From Clostridium sp. KNHs205 (GTDB lineage: Bacteria; Bacillota; Clostridia; Lachnospirales; Lachnospiraceae), in assembly GCF_000702945.1 (NCBI RefSeq), contig NZ_JNLE01000003.1:2527501-2591500 (forward strand): a DNA stretch of 64,000 bases. Reading direction: 5' to 3'. The stretch's first letter is position 1. Each line of letters starts with the position of its first letter. A program made the translations under genes and the position numbers. The notes under the pieces are model-generated. The model was given only the letters and a program-made list of their open reading frames with translations. It searched no databases and was not told the origin of the DNA. Shown here in pieces: positions 8,535 through 17,706 of this stretch.

Positions 8535-9799
8535 TGAAGATGTTTCGGTTAAACCTGCTGACATCCCTGTTGGTATTACTCATCTTATTCCTGGTAGTCA
8601 GCAACTATACCCGCGGCAGTTCTAAGCAGACTCAACCGGCAGGCAAAGAACCTGAAGGTAAAGTCCTGCAGATCTTATTTCCTTACGAAACTACTGTAAG
8701 CAGTAAGATGCTTTTGAACTTAGCAGACCAGTATTCACAGCTTGAAGGCAATCCAAAGATAGAGGTGATTTTCTTGTCCAAAAATGATTTCAAGAAAGAA
8801 ATCTGTATCAATCTGGATCAAGAACGCTTGGCGGATTTGATAATATGTGATAATTCTATTATGCCTGCTTTAATTAATCTCAATGTACTTAGAGATTTAA
8901 GTGGTTATATTTATAATACATATAAGATGCCTCATTATTATTGGGGGCAATGGAACAATACGAGAAATGACGGTAAATATTATGGAGTTCCCTTTACCTG
9001 TGACCCATATGTGCTCATATGGAATAAGAAACTCTTTGAGGAAAGTAAGGTTTCCGTCCCTAAAACCTGGGAGGAGTTAAAAACCGCTGCCAGAGAGGTT
9101 CAGAAAGTCGGTATTTACGGAATTGGGATCGGAGCAAGACAACCGGAAGAAATAACTGCTGTCTACCTGCAGCTGCTCTATTCTACAGGTGGATCAATCA
9201 GAGAAATCAATGGTGAAGGCGGTTTAAAAGTATTTGAGTTACTCCGCTATCTGAAACTAAACAAGCTGCTTCCTGTACAATGTATCAACTGGAATCAGGA
9301 GGACCTGACCAATAAGTTTCTGGATGGAGAAATTGCAATGATGATCAATAATCTCAGTGCTCTGTCCGCTATCAAAGAAAGTAACGCTGATTTTGAGATT
9401 GGAGTTGCAGCGGTACCCTATGAGAAGAAAGAAAACTATATGTTTCATGGTAAAAATATCGGAATCTCAGTTACTGCAGATTATGAAGCTTCCATCAAGT
9501 TTCTTGACTTTATCACCCAGAAAAGCACAGTAAGAAAGATTGCGGAAGAATCCGAAACCATACCGGTACAAGTGGATGTGGAATATGATTTTACAGAGGA
9601 TGGATATGCAGTCAGCCAGGATTTCATCCAAAAGCAAAAGGAACGTGGAATCGCCAAGAGTTCGCTTAATTCATGGTTTGATATTTCGGCTGCCATATCC
9701 GATGGAGTGTTTGAGCTGCTAAGTGAGACAGAACCCTCACTTCAGAATATAGCAGATGTCATTCAGGATAAAGTCAGGATAGCAATTATAGAAAATTAA
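8531..9799 (+). CDS. Membrane-anchored family-1 extracellular solute-binding protein
   Basis: A 422-residue sugar-type solute-binding protein. The N-terminus has a hydrophobic segment (about 7-25) with no lipobox Cys, so it is probably anchored by an uncleaved helix rather than lipid. The body shows the family-1 hinge pattern (GKYYGVPFTCDPYVLIWNKKLFEES near residue 155; a C-terminal FLDFITQKS block). The ATG overlaps the stop of the response regulator (ATGA type), so the two are translationally coupled. This placement, away from the transporter's own binding proteins, suggests a receptor that presents ligand to the sensor kinase rather than a transport subunit. That role is inference. Confidence 0.78.
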   Translation: MMKMFRLNLLTSLLVLLILFLVVSNYTRGSSKQTQPAGKEPEGKVLQILFPYETTVSSKMLLNLADQYSQLEGNPKIEVIFLSKNDFKKEICINLDQERLADLIICDNSIMPALINLNVLRDLSGYIYNTYKMPHYYWGQWNNTRNDGKYYGVPFTCDPYVLIWNKKLFEESKVSVPKTWEELKTAAREVQKVGIYGIGIGARQPEEITAVYLQLLYSTGGSIREINGEGGLKVFELLRYLKLNKLLPVQCINWNQEDLTNKFLDGEIAMMINNLSALSAIKESNADFEIGVAAVPYEKKENYMFHGKNIGISVTADYEASIKFLDFITQKSTVRKIAEESETIPVQVDVEYDFTEDGYAVSQDFIQKQKERGIAKSSLNSWFDISAAISDGVFELLSETEPSLQNIADVIQDKVRIAIIEN

Positions 9800-9922
9800 T
9801 CCAACAGCTAGATTAATAATTTACTCCTTTCTTAAAAATTTGGAATTTTAAGTGATTACCTTAAGGTTTAAGATGAAAAGGTAACCAGATTACAAATACT
9901 TTAAGGGTAGAGGAGGTATTTT

Positions 9923-11911
9923 ATGAAAAAAATAAAACGCAGGGTAACGGCATTTATAATGATCGTAATGCTCTTGTCCTTTATGCTTGCAGGCTGTGAG
10001 AACAAGGCCAGTAAGACCGATGCCGGGAATGCAGCGGTGACAAAGGAAGCAGACACAAAAACAAAAGATGAGAACGAGCCGGCACCGGCAGGAGAAATGA
10101 CTGAGGTTGGTACGCCAAGAAATGATACGCTGATTGTTGAATGTCAGTCACCTACTGATACACCAGGACAGTTCAATTCCTATATGCAGGGAACCCAGAT
10201 GGGTTTTGGCATACATCAGCTTATGTCAGCTATGATGTGGGAAATTGATACAGTAAAGGGTGAGCAGTTTGGCGAGGTGGCAGACGGCATGCCCCAATCC
10301 AATGCTGATTTTACAGAGCATATTGTTAAAATCCGTCAGGGAATCAAATGGTCCGATGGTGAAGCTCTGACCGCCGATGACGTAGTATTCACCTTTAACA
10401 TGATAATGACGAATACTGGAATAAGCCAGAATGCTTATTATAATCAAATATTTAAATCTGTTGAAAAAACAGATGATTATACAGTTAAGATTGTAACAAA
10501 AGAGTCCTTTCCCAGACTCGCACAGAGATTTGGGGTAACAATCTGGGGGAACGACTTAAGGATCGTACCGGAACATATCTACTCCAAGGAAGCAGATGTT
10601 ACACAGTTTAAGGATTCAGCGCCTGTAGTTGCCGGTCCATATACTGTAAAGGCATATGATGAACTGGGCAAATGGATACTTTATGAACGCCGTGAAGACT
10701 GGCAGTCCAGTACGGTTGGTGTGGTAACAGGAAAGGAACCCAAGGCGAAATATGTATGGTTCAGAAATCTTGGTGATGATACCAGCCGGCAAATGAGTCT
10801 TATTAATAATGAAGTGGATATTCTTTGTGAGGTAACACCTGAAATGCTTGAGGTCATGACAGCTCAGAATCCCAATATTGCATGCTGGTACAAAGATTTT
10901 CCTTATGCTACCAGTGATGATCCCTGTTCAAAGGGTTTGCTGTTCTCCATGGGAAAAGGAGCACCTTATGATAATAAAGATTTCCGCTGGGGAATTGCAC
11001 TTGCTATGAATTTTGATGAAATATCCCAGAATATATTCGATGGTGTAGGACGTTCCTCTCCCTTCCCCATCATCACCAACACCAGTGCAGCTCAGGAATT
11101 GTATGTAAAGCCTATTCTTCCCTGGCTTGAAACTTTCGAGCTGGATCTGGGCGATGGTACTGCTGTTAAACCTTTTGACTCCGGTTATGCTGAGAGAATT
11201 GCAGGTATTCTAAGAGATAAAGGATATGATATACCCACAGATCACGAGGTTTTGGTGGATATGTTCGGCGCAGGTTCCTGGAAGTATGATCCTCAGGCAG
11301 CAGAAAAACTATTGCTCAAAGCAGGCCTTGAGAAAAAGGAAGATGGATGGTATTTTAATGGCAAACCATTTACCTTTAACATGACATATCTGGCAGATAC
11401 GGAAGCTCAGGCAGGACGTGGCACACAGGCAGCTTATGATCAGCTGACGAAATTTGGTTTTAAAGTCAACCTTGTCAGTGAATCCAGTGCTACCTGGGAT
11501 ACCAATGGTGCTACCGGACAGTTTGATATTGCAGGCTATTGGCCAACCGGTTTTATAACCAAAGATATCTATTCTCAGATTAACGGCTGGGATGCTGACC
11601 TTATTGTGCCTATAGGCGAGAGGGGTTCAGGGCAATCAGGCCGCTGGAACAATGCAGAAGCTACGGAAATCATTCATAAATTGGCGAAGCTCTCACCGGA
11701 TGACCCGAAAGCCTATGAACTGGGTATTGATTTTTTCAAGATAGCTATTGAGGAACTTCCTTTTATTGGTTTCCATTCAGGAGTTAAGTTTGTTCCGACT
11801 AACAGCACCTATTGGAATAATTATCCCAACGCTGAGAATCCCTATAATGGACCTTGGTGGTGGTGGAGCTGCTTTAAGTATATTACAACTGAAATCTCAC
11901 CCGTACAATAA
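9923..11911 (+). CDS. Family-5 (OppA/peptide-type) substrate-binding lipoprotein
   Basis: Exported lipoprotein of 662 residues; the lipobox LMLAGC gives Cys25 as the lipidation site. The SBP_bac_5 pattern is visible: FTEHIVKIRQGIKWSDGEALTADDVVFTFN near residue 130 is the family signature stretch, followed by blocks such as PEHIYSKE and a Trp-rich C-terminus. Members bind oligopeptides, but in Clostridia and Thermotoga many bind beta-linked oligosaccharides. The nearby family-1 binding proteins and YesMN pair favour a glycan here. A good AGGAGG precedes the ATG. The 123-bp upstream region holds AT-rich inverted repeats that could be regulator sites. Confidence 0.85.
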   Translation: MKKIKRRVTAFIMIVMLLSFMLAGCENKASKTDAGNAAVTKEADTKTKDENEPAPAGEMTEVGTPRNDTLIVECQSPTDTPGQFNSYMQGTQMGFGIHQLMSAMMWEIDTVKGEQFGEVADGMPQSNADFTEHIVKIRQGIKWSDGEALTADDVVFTFNMIMTNTGISQNAYYNQIFKSVEKTDDYTVKIVTKESFPRLAQRFGVTIWGNDLRIVPEHIYSKEADVTQFKDSAPVVAGPYTVKAYDELGKWILYERREDWQSSTVGVVTGKEPKAKYVWFRNLGDDTSRQMSLINNEVDILCEVTPEMLEVMTAQNPNIACWYKDFPYATSDDPCSKGLLFSMGKGAPYDNKDFRWGIALAMNFDEISQNIFDGVGRSSPFPIITNTSAAQELYVKPILPWLETFELDLGDGTAVKPFDSGYAERIAGILRDKGYDIPTDHEVLVDMFGAGSWKYDPQAAEKLLLKAGLEKKEDGWYFNGKPFTFNMTYLADTEAQAGRGTQAAYDQLTKFGFKVNLVSESSATWDTNGATGQFDIAGYWPTGFITKDIYSQINGWDADLIVPIGERGSGQSGRWNNAEATEIIHKLAKLSPDDPKAYELGIDFFKIAIEELPFIGFHSGVKFVPTNSTYWNNYPNAENPYNGPWWWWSCFKYITTEISPVQ

Positions 11912-11974
11912 AGCTTATCCAGGTACTATATAAGTTGAACCAAGTTTTTTCAGAAATTATCAATCTGGCTTAAA

Positions 11975-12045
11975 AGATAGCAGGTATCAGATATTTTAGG
12001 GTTTCCTATAAGAATTGATTTTGCTGATTTCAATATCTGCTATCT
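11975..12045 (+). other. Large stem-loop between binding-protein and permease genes
   Basis: AGATAGCAG (11975-11983) pairs with CTGCTATCT, and ATATT pairs with AATAT at the start of the 3' arm (12032-12045), around a loop of about 36 nt. There is no T-run. In ABC operons such intercistronic hairpins commonly protect the binding-protein message and reduce expression of the permeases. Confidence 0.55.
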
Positions 12046-12127
12046 GCCTGCCGGATTTTTCAGTTAAAGCTTTAAATCACCCTCTTGTTATTAATTGCTG
12101 AGAAATTAGAAAAAAGGAGTGAAGCCG

Positions 12128-13126
12128 TTGAAATTCCGTAAGTATTTCGGTCTTAGGTTTTTAACCTATTTATTGACTATCTGGATTGGCATAACCTTTA
12201 TTTTTTTTATACCCCGAATGTTTCCCTCCGATCCCGTTGAAAATATGATCGGTCAGATGCAGTCACGTTCCGGGCAGATGGATCCTGTTCAGATGGAAGC
12301 GCTCCGTTCCCAACTGAGAGTTCAGTTCGGTCTGGAAGGTTCGCTGTTGGAGCAATATGGTACATTTTTGTGGAAAGGGTTGTTTCATTTTAACTTTGGT
12401 CCCTCATTGATGAGTTATCCCACACCTGTCGGTGAAATTATCGGTATGTATCTACCCTATACACTTTTTCTTTCCCTAACTACCACAGTCATTGCCTGGA
12501 TTATAGGTAATGTAATTGGGCTGCTGGCAGGCTTTCGTAAAAATAAACTCTCTTCAAAGATTCTGGAAGGAGTTGCCATCTGCATCTATCCGGTACCCTA
12601 TTTTATCATAGCACTGGTTTTACAGATCGTATTTGCCTTTGTTTTGGGATGGTTTCCGATACAGACTACCATTAACACCCAGGGAAGTACCTCGGTTTGG
12701 TTCCTTTCTCTTCTGAAAGCTTCGATTCTTCCGGCTTTATCCATGCTATTAGTTGGTACCGGCTGGTGGATAATTTCCATGAAATCCTTTGCAGGCACTA
12801 CCTCGGAGGAGGATTTTGTCCTTTTTGCCCGTTACAGGGGAATAACAGAAGGGAGAATAGGAGCAGGTTATGTATTTAGAAATTCCATACTGACACAGGT
12901 TACAGCTCTTGCAATGAGCTTAGGAGGAGTATTTGGCGGTTCCATCATGACAGAAATCGTATTTGGTTATCCGGGTGTGGGTACTCTGGTACAAAAGGCT
13001 ATTCTTATGTCGGACTACAATATGATTCTTGGCTGTATAACGATTTCGATTGTAGCAATTGCGACTGCAACCCTGTTGGTGGATTTGATATATCCCTTTA
13101 TCGACCCACGTATCCGTTACAATTGA
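12128..13126 (+). CDS. Opp/Dpp-type ABC transporter permease (OppB-like)
   Basis: Integral membrane subunit of about 332 residues with six predicted helices. I favour the TTG at 12128 (AAAGGAG eight nt upstream) over an in-frame GTG at 12119 that overlaps the ribosome site. The N-terminal helix followed by a long extracytoplasmic loop rich in Met/Gln (FPSDPVENMIGQM) is typical of OppB/DppB. The cytoplasmic EAA-type loop (ARYRGITEGRIG) near residue 235 contacts the ATPases. The C-terminus FGYPGVGTL and YPFIDPRIRY are family hallmarks. It pairs with the next permease. Confidence 0.88.
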   Translation: MKFRKYFGLRFLTYLLTIWIGITFIFFIPRMFPSDPVENMIGQMQSRSGQMDPVQMEALRSQLRVQFGLEGSLLEQYGTFLWKGLFHFNFGPSLMSYPTPVGEIIGMYLPYTLFLSLTTTVIAWIIGNVIGLLAGFRKNKLSSKILEGVAICIYPVPYFIIALVLQIVFAFVLGWFPIQTTINTQGSTSVWFLSLLKASILPALSMLLVGTGWWIISMKSFAGTTSEEDFVLFARYRGITEGRIGAGYVFRNSILTQVTALAMSLGGVFGGSIMTEIVFGYPGVGTLVQKAILMSDYNMILGCITISIVAIATATLLVDLIYPFIDPRIRYN

Positions 13127-13144
13127 GAAGGGAAGGTGGAAAAT

Positions 13145-13981
13145 GTGAAGAAATTTTGGAAAAATACAAATATAAGTCTGAAAGCAGGCTTATTGTTAAC
13201 GGTAATATTTCTTATGATCGGTTTTGTTATCTACTTACTTCCTCATACAGACCCCTTTACCTTTAATTCCTATCAGGGTAAGCTGAAACCTTCCTCGGTG
13301 CATCTATTAGGAACTACGAGTATGGGACAGGATGTACTGTGGTTGTTGATTGAAGCAATACATAATTCCCTCCTGATTGGTTTGATTGTGGCGACCATTG
13401 GTACGGTTGCAGGTGTTTTTATCGGGCTGCTGGCAGGCTTCTCCGGGGGCTGCCTGGACAGGGTACTTACGGTTATAACTGATACCTTTATCGTGATACC
13501 TTCACTCCCTATCCTGATATTGATGACCTCCTTTATGAAAGGAACTTCTACCGTATTTATTATGGCATTGGTACTTGCCATGTTTGCCTGGGCCTGGCCG
13601 AGCAGGCAGATCCGTTCTATGGCCCTTTCTATGAGGGAAAGGGATTTTATTCATACAGCCTGGTTCTCCGGTGAAGGCACTGTCCAGGTTGTAGTAACAG
13701 AAATACTTCCCTATGCTTTTACCTGGGCGCTCTCTAACTTTATGAATGCTACTCTTGCAGCCATTGCTTCTGAGTCGAGCCTTGCAGTACTGGGACTCTC
13801 ACCCGGTAATCTGATTTCTCTGGGAAATATGATACAGTGGGCAAGAGACCGTAACGCAATCTTTACGAAGCAGTGGTTCTGGATTGGTTCTCCCATTATT
13901 ACTACTGCGGTTATGTTTATCGGACTGTTCCTGCTGATAACAGGATACAATGATTATCTATCCAGGAAGAGAGGAAGGTAG
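13145..13981 (+). CDS. Opp/Dpp-type ABC transporter permease (OppC-like)
   Basis: Second membrane subunit, about 278 residues. Two in-frame GTG codons exist, at 13136 and 13145. The second is better spaced from GGAAGGTGG and is my choice. It has an N-terminal helix, the OppC motif HLLGTTSMGQDV near residue 60, then five helices and an EAA-type loop (RERDFIHTAWFSGEG). It lies about 20 bp after the OppB-like gene and four bp before the first ATPase, so all four components are one transcription unit. Confidence 0.87.
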   Translation: MKKFWKNTNISLKAGLLLTVIFLMIGFVIYLLPHTDPFTFNSYQGKLKPSSVHLLGTTSMGQDVLWLLIEAIHNSLLIGLIVATIGTVAGVFIGLLAGFSGGCLDRVLTVITDTFIVIPSLPILILMTSFMKGTSTVFIMALVLAMFAWAWPSRQIRSMALSMRERDFIHTAWFSGEGTVQVVVTEILPYAFTWALSNFMNATLAAIASESSLAVLGLSPGNLISLGNMIQWARDRNAIFTKQWFWIGSPIITTAVMFIGLFLLITGYNDYLSRKRGR

Positions 13982-13984
13982 GCG

Positions 13985-14944
13985 ATGATAAAAATAGAGC
14001 ATTTATCCACCTCGTATTCGACCATAAACGGACCGGTTCATGTCATAAACGATGTGGATTTTGAGATATATGATAATGAAATATTTGGAATAGCGGGGGA
14101 ATCCGGCTGCGGTAAGACGACCCTTTTAAAGGCCTTGTATGATATTGTTGAGTTTCCGCTGGTGGTTGATTCGGGAAAGCTGGTACTCTCCGGCGAAAAA
14201 GACGGGAAAGGCTTTTCCTATGAAACCGGCAGTATCAGAAAGACCTGGTGGAATAATATATCTTATGTACCACAGGCAGCTCAAAGTGTACTAAATCCTA
14301 TTGTTCCCCTTAAGAAACAGTTTCTGGATTCTATTCCAAAAGCAGATAAGAAGAAGGAGACAAAGGAACAGATTTTAAAGAGAATTGCTGATTATCTGAA
14401 AGAGCTGAACCTTTCCCCGGATTTACTTAATGCTTATCCCTTTCAGCTCTCCGGTGGTATGAGACAGCGTGTTATTATAGCTCTTGCTACCTTTATGTCA
14501 CCCAAGGTAGTTCTGGCTGATGAACCGACAACTGCTCTTGATGTGGTTGTTCAGCGGGGAATCCTTATGATGCTGATGCGGCTTCAGAAGCAGCTAAGGA
14601 ATACCATGGTCATTGTAAGCCATGATATGGGTGTCCATTACCAGGTAACAGACCGGATGGGAATCATGTATTCCGGAAGTATGGTGGAGCTTGGAAAGAC
14701 AGAAGATATCTTTGAAAGGCCTATTCATCCATATACAGAGATGTTGGTAGGGGCACTTCCGCGGGTAGGGGATAAGAGTCAGAAAACAGGTATACCGGGA
14801 AGACCACCTGCACTTACAAATCCGCCTGAGGGATGCCGGTTTGCTCCTCGCTGCCCAAAAGCCACGAAAGAATGCAAAAAAACAGTTCCTCTGTTTCGTC
14901 AGGTAGAACCGGGCAGATATACAGCCTGTCATCTAATTCCCTAA
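13985..14944 (+). CDS. Opp-type ABC transporter ATPase (OppD-like)
   Basis: Nucleotide-binding subunit of 319 residues. Walker A is GESGCGKTT near residue 39, the Q-loop lies in VPQAAQS, the signature is LSGGMRQR, Walker B is VVLADEPTTALD and the switch His lies in IVSHDMG. The C-terminal oligo_HPY extension with spaced cysteines (CRFAPRCPKATKECKK) is characteristic of the Opp/Dpp ATPases, some of which hold an Fe-S cluster there. The ATG is four bases after the previous stop. Confidence 0.9.
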   Translation: MIKIEHLSTSYSTINGPVHVINDVDFEIYDNEIFGIAGESGCGKTTLLKALYDIVEFPLVVDSGKLVLSGEKDGKGFSYETGSIRKTWWNNISYVPQAAQSVLNPIVPLKKQFLDSIPKADKKKETKEQILKRIADYLKELNLSPDLLNAYPFQLSGGMRQRVIIALATFMSPKVVLADEPTTALDVVVQRGILMMLMRLQKQLRNTMVIVSHDMGVHYQVTDRMGIMYSGSMVELGKTEDIFERPIHPYTEMLVGALPRVGDKSQKTGIPGRPPALTNPPEGCRFAPRCPKATKECKKTVPLFRQVEPGRYTACHLIP

Positions 14945-14966
14945 GGTATGTCAGAAAGGGGTTATT

Positions 14967-15944
14967 ATGTCTGAAAAATTACTGGAAATTAAAAATGTCA
15001 GCAAATCCTTCCATATAGGTGGGATGCTCAGTAAAAAGAAGATTGATGCTGTAAATGATGTCAATCTGGAGATTGACGGTGTTAAGCCGGTTATTTTATC
15101 TGTTGTTGGAGAATCCGGCTGCGGTAAGTCTACGTTGTGTAAGATGATTCTGCGCCTGCATGACTTTGATCAGGGGGATATCCGCCTTTTAGGAAGCTCC
15201 TATAAAGATCATAAAGGCTATGATCCTTTTCGGTTCAGGCTGGAGGTGCAGCCTATCTTTCAGAATCCTTATGAATCCTTTTCCATGCGTAAAACCGTGG
15301 ATACTTATTTGTTTAATACCGCCCTTCGCTTAAAGATTGCCAAAAACTATGAAGAAGCAGAAAACCTGATTGATGAAATCTTAAAAAGTGTCGGTATGTC
15401 CCTGGAGGTGGTAAGAGGCAAATACCCAACCCAGTTTTCAGGGGGAGAACTTCAAAGAGTGTCCATTGCCAGAGCCCTTATTACCAGACCGAAGCTTATC
15501 ATAGCAGATGAGCCTGTTGCTGCCATTGATGCCTCCATGAAAATGAACATAGTTAACTTGTTCAAAGAATTAAAAGATAAGTATCAGGTATCCTTTATCT
15601 ATGTTACCCATGATCTTTCAACGGCTTATTATGTATCGGACTATATTGCTGCCTTATATCGGGGCTGCCTGATTGAATATGGACCGGCAAAGGAGATTAT
15701 GGATAATCCTGCACACCCCTATACACAATTGCTGATGAATGCAGTTCCAAGAGTGGGAGAAAAATGGGATAAAGAGTTTACCATGCCGGATACAGAGGAT
15801 AAAGAGTATGCCATAACCTATTGCAAATTTGCTCCTCGCTGTCCCTATGCTTTAGAAGAATGCAGAAAGAGAAGGCCTGATATCAAATGCTCAGCTGATG
15901 GAAGAAAGACCTTGTGTTTCTATCCCTTAAACTCGGAAGTATAA
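14967..15944 (+). CDS. Opp-type ABC transporter ATPase (OppF-like)
   Basis: Second nucleotide-binding subunit, 325 residues, partner of the preceding ATPase. Walker A GESGCGKST near residue 49, signature FSGGELQRV, Walker B IIADEPVAAID, switch His in YVTHDLS. The C-terminal oligo_HPY extension has a CKFAPRCPYALEECRK cysteine pattern. In OppD/F heterodimers one site is often degenerate, but both signature motifs here look functional. GGGGTTATT lies before the ATG. The transporter has its full set of two permeases and two ATPases. Confidence 0.9.
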   Translation: MSEKLLEIKNVSKSFHIGGMLSKKKIDAVNDVNLEIDGVKPVILSVVGESGCGKSTLCKMILRLHDFDQGDIRLLGSSYKDHKGYDPFRFRLEVQPIFQNPYESFSMRKTVDTYLFNTALRLKIAKNYEEAENLIDEILKSVGMSLEVVRGKYPTQFSGGELQRVSIARALITRPKLIIADEPVAAIDASMKMNIVNLFKELKDKYQVSFIYVTHDLSTAYYVSDYIAALYRGCLIEYGPAKEIMDNPAHPYTQLLMNAVPRVGEKWDKEFTMPDTEDKEYAITYCKFAPRCPYALEECRKRRPDIKCSADGRKTLCFYPLNSEV

Positions 15945-15966
15945 GCAGAATAAGAGGAGAGGTTAT

Positions 15967-17364
15967 ATGAAAAAGTCATTGTGTTTGTTGATGGCAGCGG
16001 CAATCCTGCTATCATTTGCCGCCTGTGGAAAAGCGAAAAATGTTACTCTCATAAGTACAGAAACGAATGACTTATCGATACAAGAAGACCTTACTGGTAA
16101 AAAAGTCTTAACTGTTACCTTTAGAGATGATGGTCAAGGTGAAAATAGTACCTTGTGGAAATGGCTTCAAAACGCATATAACAGTTTTGATAAAAAAGAC
16201 AGTTTTGAACTTAACATTGCTCCAATAACAGCCTGTGAAGGAGATTATTTTTCAAAAATCGCGCTTATGCTTCAATCAGAAAAAACTGCCCCCAATCTGG
16301 TAGCAGAAGACACCTTTCAGCTCACAACAGATGTGGAAGCCGGCTACCTGACTGCCCTGGATGACTATCTTACAGACTATGCTGCATGGAATGACGGTTC
16401 CTATTATGAGTCCTTAAAAGAAGGTGTTACCGGAAATGATAAGAAGGTATATGGCGTACCTTATAATACGGATACCCGTGGTTTGTGGTATAACAAGGAA
16501 CTCTTTAAAAAAGCAGGTTTGCCGGAGGAATGGAAACCAAAGAGCTGGAACGATATCCTCACAGCCTGTAAGATCATAAAGGAGGAACTTCCCGATGTAA
16601 TACCCTTTTGGTGCAATTCCGGCGTTGCAACCGGGGAAGCAACCTCCATGCAGACTTACGAAATGCTCCTTTACGGAACCGGAGAAGGTTTACTGGATGA
16701 AGGCACAGGCAAATGGATTATATCCAGTCAGGGAATAATAGAGACACTTAATTTCCTGGATAATATCTATAAAAATGATTATGGACCACCTTTATCAAAG
16801 GTGCTGAATGGCCAGGCGAGTAATATATCAGCCAGAGAATACCTGCCTCAGGGTAAACTTGCCATCTCTTTGGACGGAAGCTGGATTACCGGTAATTATC
16901 TGGAGACAGGTGCCTCACCCTGGACAGATTACAGCAGGGTCTTGGGGTTTGCACCTATGCCGACCAGAAATGGTGAAGGCGCCGGAATCACTACAATGGC
17001 CGGAGGCTGGGCCTGGTCAATTCCTTCAAAGTCAGACAATAAAGAGCTCACCATGGAATTTATAAAGCATTTAATGGAGCCGGCTGTTTACGAAGAAGCC
17101 ATTGTGGCTTTGGGGAGTATCGGTACAAGGGCCGATATGGCCGGTAATCAGAATTATGCTGCCATGCCTTTTATCCAGACAGCCACCCAGTACCTGAGCG
17201 TTGCCTCCTTTAGACCCAAAGACAGCAAATATGCTGCGGTTTCGGCACATATTCAGACTATGGTAGAATCCGTTGTTTCCGGAACGAACCCAGTGGATGC
17301 CATGGCTACTTATGGAGTGGATGTCGCACGTACGGTAGGTGAAGATAATGTAATAATCAAATGA
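15967..17364 (+). CDS. Second family-1 sugar-binding lipoprotein
   Basis: Lipoprotein of 465 residues; lipobox LLSFAAC gives Cys20. The family-1 binding-protein pattern is clear: KVYGVPYNTDTRGLWYNKELF near residue 160, AREYLPQGKLAISLDGSW and AGGWAWSIPSKS in the C-lobe. Such proteins normally serve CUT1 sugar importers, but no CUT1 permeases are adjacent. The gene is 22 bp after the OppF-like ATPase with its own AGGAGAGG. Either it is an alternative receptor for the Opp-type importer or for a distant sugar transporter. With the SBPs at 8531 and 9923, three binding proteins of two fold families share one locus. Confidence 0.82.
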   Translation: MKKSLCLLMAAAILLSFAACGKAKNVTLISTETNDLSIQEDLTGKKVLTVTFRDDGQGENSTLWKWLQNAYNSFDKKDSFELNIAPITACEGDYFSKIALMLQSEKTAPNLVAEDTFQLTTDVEAGYLTALDDYLTDYAAWNDGSYYESLKEGVTGNDKKVYGVPYNTDTRGLWYNKELFKKAGLPEEWKPKSWNDILTACKIIKEELPDVIPFWCNSGVATGEATSMQTYEMLLYGTGEGLLDEGTGKWIISSQGIIETLNFLDNIYKNDYGPPLSKVLNGQASNISAREYLPQGKLAISLDGSWITGNYLETGASPWTDYSRVLGFAPMPTRNGEGAGITTMAGGWAWSIPSKSDNKELTMEFIKHLMEPAVYEEAIVALGSIGTRADMAGNQNYAAMPFIQTATQYLSVASFRPKDSKYAAVSAHIQTMVESVVSGTNPVDAMATYGVDVARTVGEDNVIIK

Positions 17365-17475
17365 CATTTGGTACATACTAGAAATATACAGGGATATTTT
17401 ATTGTGACATTTGTCTAAATCTGTCTCCTCAAAAACAGAAATTCAATACCATTCCAATGAAATTACTATTCATAG

Positions 17476-17504
17476 TTGACACATAAATATTTATAAAATA
17501 TAAT
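17476..17504 (+). promoter_or_regulatory. Consensus sigma-A promoter for the riboswitch/P-type ATPase unit
   Basis: TTGACA at 17476-17481 and TATAAT at 17499-17504 with exactly 17 bp between them. Transcription should begin near 17511, about 30 nt before the riboswitch. The stretch 17365-17475 just upstream holds nothing else I can name. Confidence 0.85.
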
Positions 17505-17540
17505 GTAATTCATTGAAAAAAGTATATATTCTTTTCTGAT

Positions 17541-17617
17541 AAAAGGGAGTAGTTTTAATGCACAATCCAACAGTCGCGGATTAACAAACCTGGGTGTGCA
17601 TGCCAAGTTTCGGTTAC
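17541..17617 (+). ncRNA. Probable yybP-ykoY (Mn2+-sensing) riboswitch aptamer
   Basis: The leader begins with AAAAGGGAGTAG, the hallmark 5' leg of the yybP-ykoY class. It is followed by a stem TGCACA/TGTGCA enclosing AATCC/GGATT with the loop AACAGTCGC, which resembles the second conserved metal-binding leg. Helix order and the conserved legs match the class by eye. Genes under this riboswitch include Mn2+ exporters and P-type ATPases, as here. It is followed directly by an intrinsic terminator, consistent with an ON switch by antitermination. Not checked against a covariance model. Confidence 0.65.
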
Positions 17618-17682
17618 AAGACTTTTAATGGAAATGACAAGAAGGAAATCCTCTTGCCCTCCATTAGAAGTCTTTTTTTTTA
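17618..17682 (+). terminator. Riboswitch expression-platform terminator
   Basis: AAGACTTTTAATGGA pairs with TCCATTAGAAGTCTT, with an inner CAAGA-a-GGA/TCCTCTTG helix, followed by an unbroken run of at least 9 T. It sits between the aptamer and the ATPase ribosome site, so read-through depends on the aptamer state. Confidence 0.8.
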
Positions 17683-17706
17683 ACAAAATACACAAGGAGT
17701 GAAAGA

